Positions 62,286 to 64,000 of a stretch of DNA of 64,000 bases are shown here, piece by piece. The translations under genes and the position numbers were made by a program. Location of the stretch: assembly GCF_005116665.1 (NCBI RefSeq), contig NZ_SWCJ01000001.1:592018-656017 (forward strand), in the 5' to 3' direction. Positions within the stretch are counted from its first letter, which is position 1. The number at the start of each line of letters is the position of its first letter. This DNA comes from Ferrimonas aestuarii (GTDB lineage: Bacteria > Pseudomonadota > Gammaproteobacteria > Enterobacterales > Shewanellaceae). The notes under the pieces are model-generated. The model was not told where the DNA came from. It worked only from the letters and a program-made list of their open reading frames with translations, and searched no databases.

Positions 62286-62597
62286 ATGGAAGTAATCAAC
62301 TGGTTTTTATCGAGCAAATGGAATCAGCTACTTTTCTTTATGGTAGCGGATGCTGTTCCTGCTTCGGCAGTTCAGTATCGAATTTGGTATCACTACCATT
62401 CGTTTTATAGGAAGCACATTGATTCTGATAGCGTCGCCTTTAGGCAGTTTAGTATTCCATATTCTCTTCTTAAGGTAATGGTTAAAGGCAGTTACAAGGA
62501 GCTAGGTGATTCTGCAATTAACGTATCAGCGACTACATTTAAGCTCTTTGTCGTCTTAGAGTTTGTATATTTAGGACTAATCATGTTTGGCATATAA
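62286..62597 (+). CDS. Cassette 3: small hypothetical protein with one or two helices
   Basis: A 103-residue protein starting MEVINWFLSSKWNQLLFFMVADAVPA behind CCAAGGG. The middle is rich in Tyr and His (RIWYHYHSFYRKHID). A C-terminal helix (FKLFVVLEFVYLGLIMFGI) anchors it in the membrane. The stop overlaps attC 3. No family recognised. Confidence 0.6.
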   Translation: MEVINWFLSSKWNQLLFFMVADAVPASAVQYRIWYHYHSFYRKHIDSDSVAFRQFSIPYSLLKVMVKGSYKELGDSAINVSATTFKLFVVLEFVYLGLIMFGI

Positions 62598-62693
62598 CAA
62601 GACACTGCAGGCGGATTTCAACTAGGCTGGCTCTTGCTCGTGCCTCGCAGATTGTAGCCAGCCAAGTTGCTCCCGCTGAGTGGAGCGTTATGC
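62592..62693 (+). repeat. attC site 3
   Basis: 102 bp from ATATAAC to GTTATGC (crossover G at 62687). Nearly identical to attC 1 over about 95 bp. Confidence 0.85.
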
Positions 62694-62764
62694 CTACATG
62701 TGTTCAAATCAGCATATGTCGGTGATAGAATATGTTTATTGTATTCCTATTCTGTAAGAAGTTA

Positions 62765-63448
62765 ATGTCCGAGCAAACTAAGACTCAAGAGTCAGAAACG
62801 AACAAAGAACAAGTCGAATTAAAGGCAGTTGAGTCCTCAAACACCGAAAGAACAGAGAGTTGGGAAAAACGCTATTATTCCAAAGAAGCAATTAAAGAAC
62901 GTGCTAAAGCGGAAGAAATACAAAAGCAAGAAAAGGCTGAACTTAGGCGAATGCTAAGCGTTGCGGTGGTGTTCTGTTTCGCATTTTTTGTACTATATTT
63001 CCTGTCTATAAACAACCCAGACCTATATACAATCAACTCAGAAACATTAACTATTGTTAATGAAGCATTCAATGCTTTAGTTTTATTAATGGTTCCTTTC
63101 TTCTTAGGATCGCTCGGAGCTATTGCTAGAGTTTTATTGGCAGGAATGAAGGTAACTCATAGTCTGACACTAATTGTATCATCAGGAATGATGGGGATGT
63201 TTTCATGGGTTGGGATTAAAAGTGGAATCTTGGTAGCATTACTTACACCGTATATCCAACCAGGCAATAACAATGTACAAAGTACGGTAGACCTCGTGGG
63301 TGATGCAGGGTCGCACAACTTTTACTCTATGGCTCTAGTTGCAATCATCATTGGTATGTTTTCTTCGAATATCTATATTTTTGTAAATCAGAAAGTAGAG
63401 AGATTAACAAAAGAAGAAGTTAAGCGCTCATCTGAAACTAAGGCATAA
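62765..63448 (+). CDS. Cassette 4: membrane protein with charged N-terminal coil
   Basis: A 227-residue protein started at ATG 62765 (upstream in-frame ATG at 62732 is 11 codons away). Residues 1-60 are Glu/Lys/Gln-rich and helical (KERAKAEEIQKQEKAELRRM). There are four hydrophobic segments (VVFCFAFFVLYFLS, ALVLLMVPFFLGSLGAIARVLL, LIVSSGMMGMFSWVGI, MALVAIIIGMFSSNIYIFV). Clearly A+T-richer than the core genome. Stop overlaps the R-box of attC 4. The function is unknown. Confidence 0.7.
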   Translation: MSEQTKTQESETNKEQVELKAVESSNTERTESWEKRYYSKEAIKERAKAEEIQKQEKAELRRMLSVAVVFCFAFFVLYFLSINNPDLYTINSETLTIVNEAFNALVLLMVPFFLGSLGAIARVLLAGMKVTHSLTLIVSSGMMGMFSWVGIKSGILVALLTPYIQPGNNNVQSTVDLVGDAGSHNFYSMALVAIIIGMFSSNIYIFVNQKVERLTKEEVKRSSETKA

Positions 63449-63539
63449 CAAAGCATTTAAGAGTGATTCGCAACGCTTGGCAGTTTCGCTTCGCTCAAGT
63501 ATAGCCAAGCGTTGCTCACACCTTAATGCGGCGTTAGGT
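63443..63539 (+). repeat. attC site 4 (different type)
   Basis: 97 bp from GCATAAC to GTTAGGT, a full match to GTTRRRY (crossover G at 63533). The arm TTTAAGAGTGATTCGCAACGC pairs with GCGTTGCTCACACCTTAA across a central GCTTCGC-type loop. Sequence unlike attC 1-3, so this cassette may have come from another array. Confidence 0.85.
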
Positions 63540-63543
63540 GTCT

Positions 63544-63846
63544 ATGATAGATCTGCAAAACAAAGTTCTATTGGTGTCTCTTCGGCATGTCGATGAAAAT
63601 GAGAAAATTGAGTTTGAAACATTTTTCGGGCTAGTTAATAGATTTAATGACAATACGGTTGTTGTTGAGAAAGCTGGAGGTGGCCAGATCAATCTACCTT
63701 ATGCTGATAGTCATTTTGAGCCGGCTATTGACGAGTGGTATGAGCTTAAGAGTGGTGAATGGTATGATGAAGTTGATTTCATTGTTCAAATGGATGTTTT
63801 TGCTAATGAATTAGCTTATGAAAAATTCGGTAGAGAAGACACCTAA
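63544..63846 (+). CDS. Cassette 5: small hypothetical soluble protein
   Basis: A 100-residue acidic protein starting MIDLQNKVLLVSLRHVDENEKIEFETFFG. An in-frame GTG at 63538 overlaps the attC 4 end and is less likely. The pattern GLVNRFNDNTVVVEKAGGGQINLPY suggests a small beta-barrel (Sm/SH3-like) fold, but no family is recognised. The stop overlaps a RYYYAAC box (ACCTAAC at 63841-63847). Confidence 0.6.
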   Translation: MIDLQNKVLLVSLRHVDENEKIEFETFFGLVNRFNDNTVVVEKAGGGQINLPYADSHFEPAIDEWYELKSGEWYDEVDFIVQMDVFANELAYEKFGREDT

Positions 63847-63855
63847 CAAGAGACT

Positions 63856-63999
<144 letters not shown>

Positions 64000-64000
64000 A

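Overview
The window looks like the chromosome of a marine, respiratory gammaproteobacterium of the Alteromonadales, near Shewanella or Ferrimonas. This is inferred from gene families: a tetraheme flavocytochrome c fumarate reductase, a DUF3450/double-ExbB type TonB operon, a Gram-negative trimeric-type porin, CadC-like regulation, RadD, YbjN, GrxA, and an integron cassette array with attC sites. I see no rRNA, tRNA, CRISPR array or intact insertion sequence.

Layout. 0-2.6 kb: a divergent Fur-type iron unit, with a TonB-dependent receptor cut by the left edge and a DUF3325-DUF3649-PepSY operon. 2.7-10.4 kb: small metabolic and stress genes (GNAT enzymes, a fatty acid hydroxylase-like membrane protein, a MarR/quinone-oxidoreductase-like pair, a LysR/ABM/Gfo-Idh-MocA group, an Old Yellow Enzyme). 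10.6-16.7 kb: an NhaC antiporter, two exported proteins (one with a haem c motif), a CadC-like membrane regulator and a lipoprotein. 16.8-28.6 kb, minus strand: a tightly packed twelve-gene run, in order of transcription TonB-dependent receptor, binding protein, BtuC-type permease, ABC ATPase fused to a THEP1-like NTPase, CcsA-like protein, ResB-like protein, DUF3450, TtpC-like ExbB, ExbB, ExbD, TonB and a TPR protein. It appears to encode a complete outer-to-inner membrane uptake machine with its own energiser and two cytochrome c biogenesis-like membrane proteins. This is the best candidate for an undescribed system.

29-33 kb: an orphan three-gene HTH/small protein/membrane protein unit, a DUF2057 protein, YbjN, a Leu/Glu/Phe/Val-type dehydrogenase and a DUF4826 protein. 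33.4-40.2 kb: a two-component system (periplasmic-binding-domain kinase plus an AAA+ regulator without GAFTGA), a porin and fccA. 40.5-45.3 kb: divergent lysine/hydroxylysine catabolism genes, a lysine-ketoglutarate reductase/saccharopine dehydrogenase fusion opposite a kinase/phospho-lyase fusion. 45.4-49.6 kb: grxA, a small Cys-rich protein, radD, DUF5062 and chrA. 49.7-53.2 kb: a second Fur-type siderophore unit (receptor plus PepSY reductase). 53.3-59.6 kb: acetyl-CoA synthetase and a CrbS-like symporter/hybrid kinase, probably acetate sensing and use. 59.7-60.9 kb: tag and a GNAT gene.

61.5 kb to the right edge: an A+T-richer cassette array with four clear attC sites and at least four one-gene cassettes, all on the plus strand. 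No integron integrase is found to its left, where it would be expected. A perfect LexA box and a cluster of GGCGGA-type repeats sit in the empty 636 bp beside it. The array may be an integron that lost intI, or a CALIN (attC cluster without integrase).
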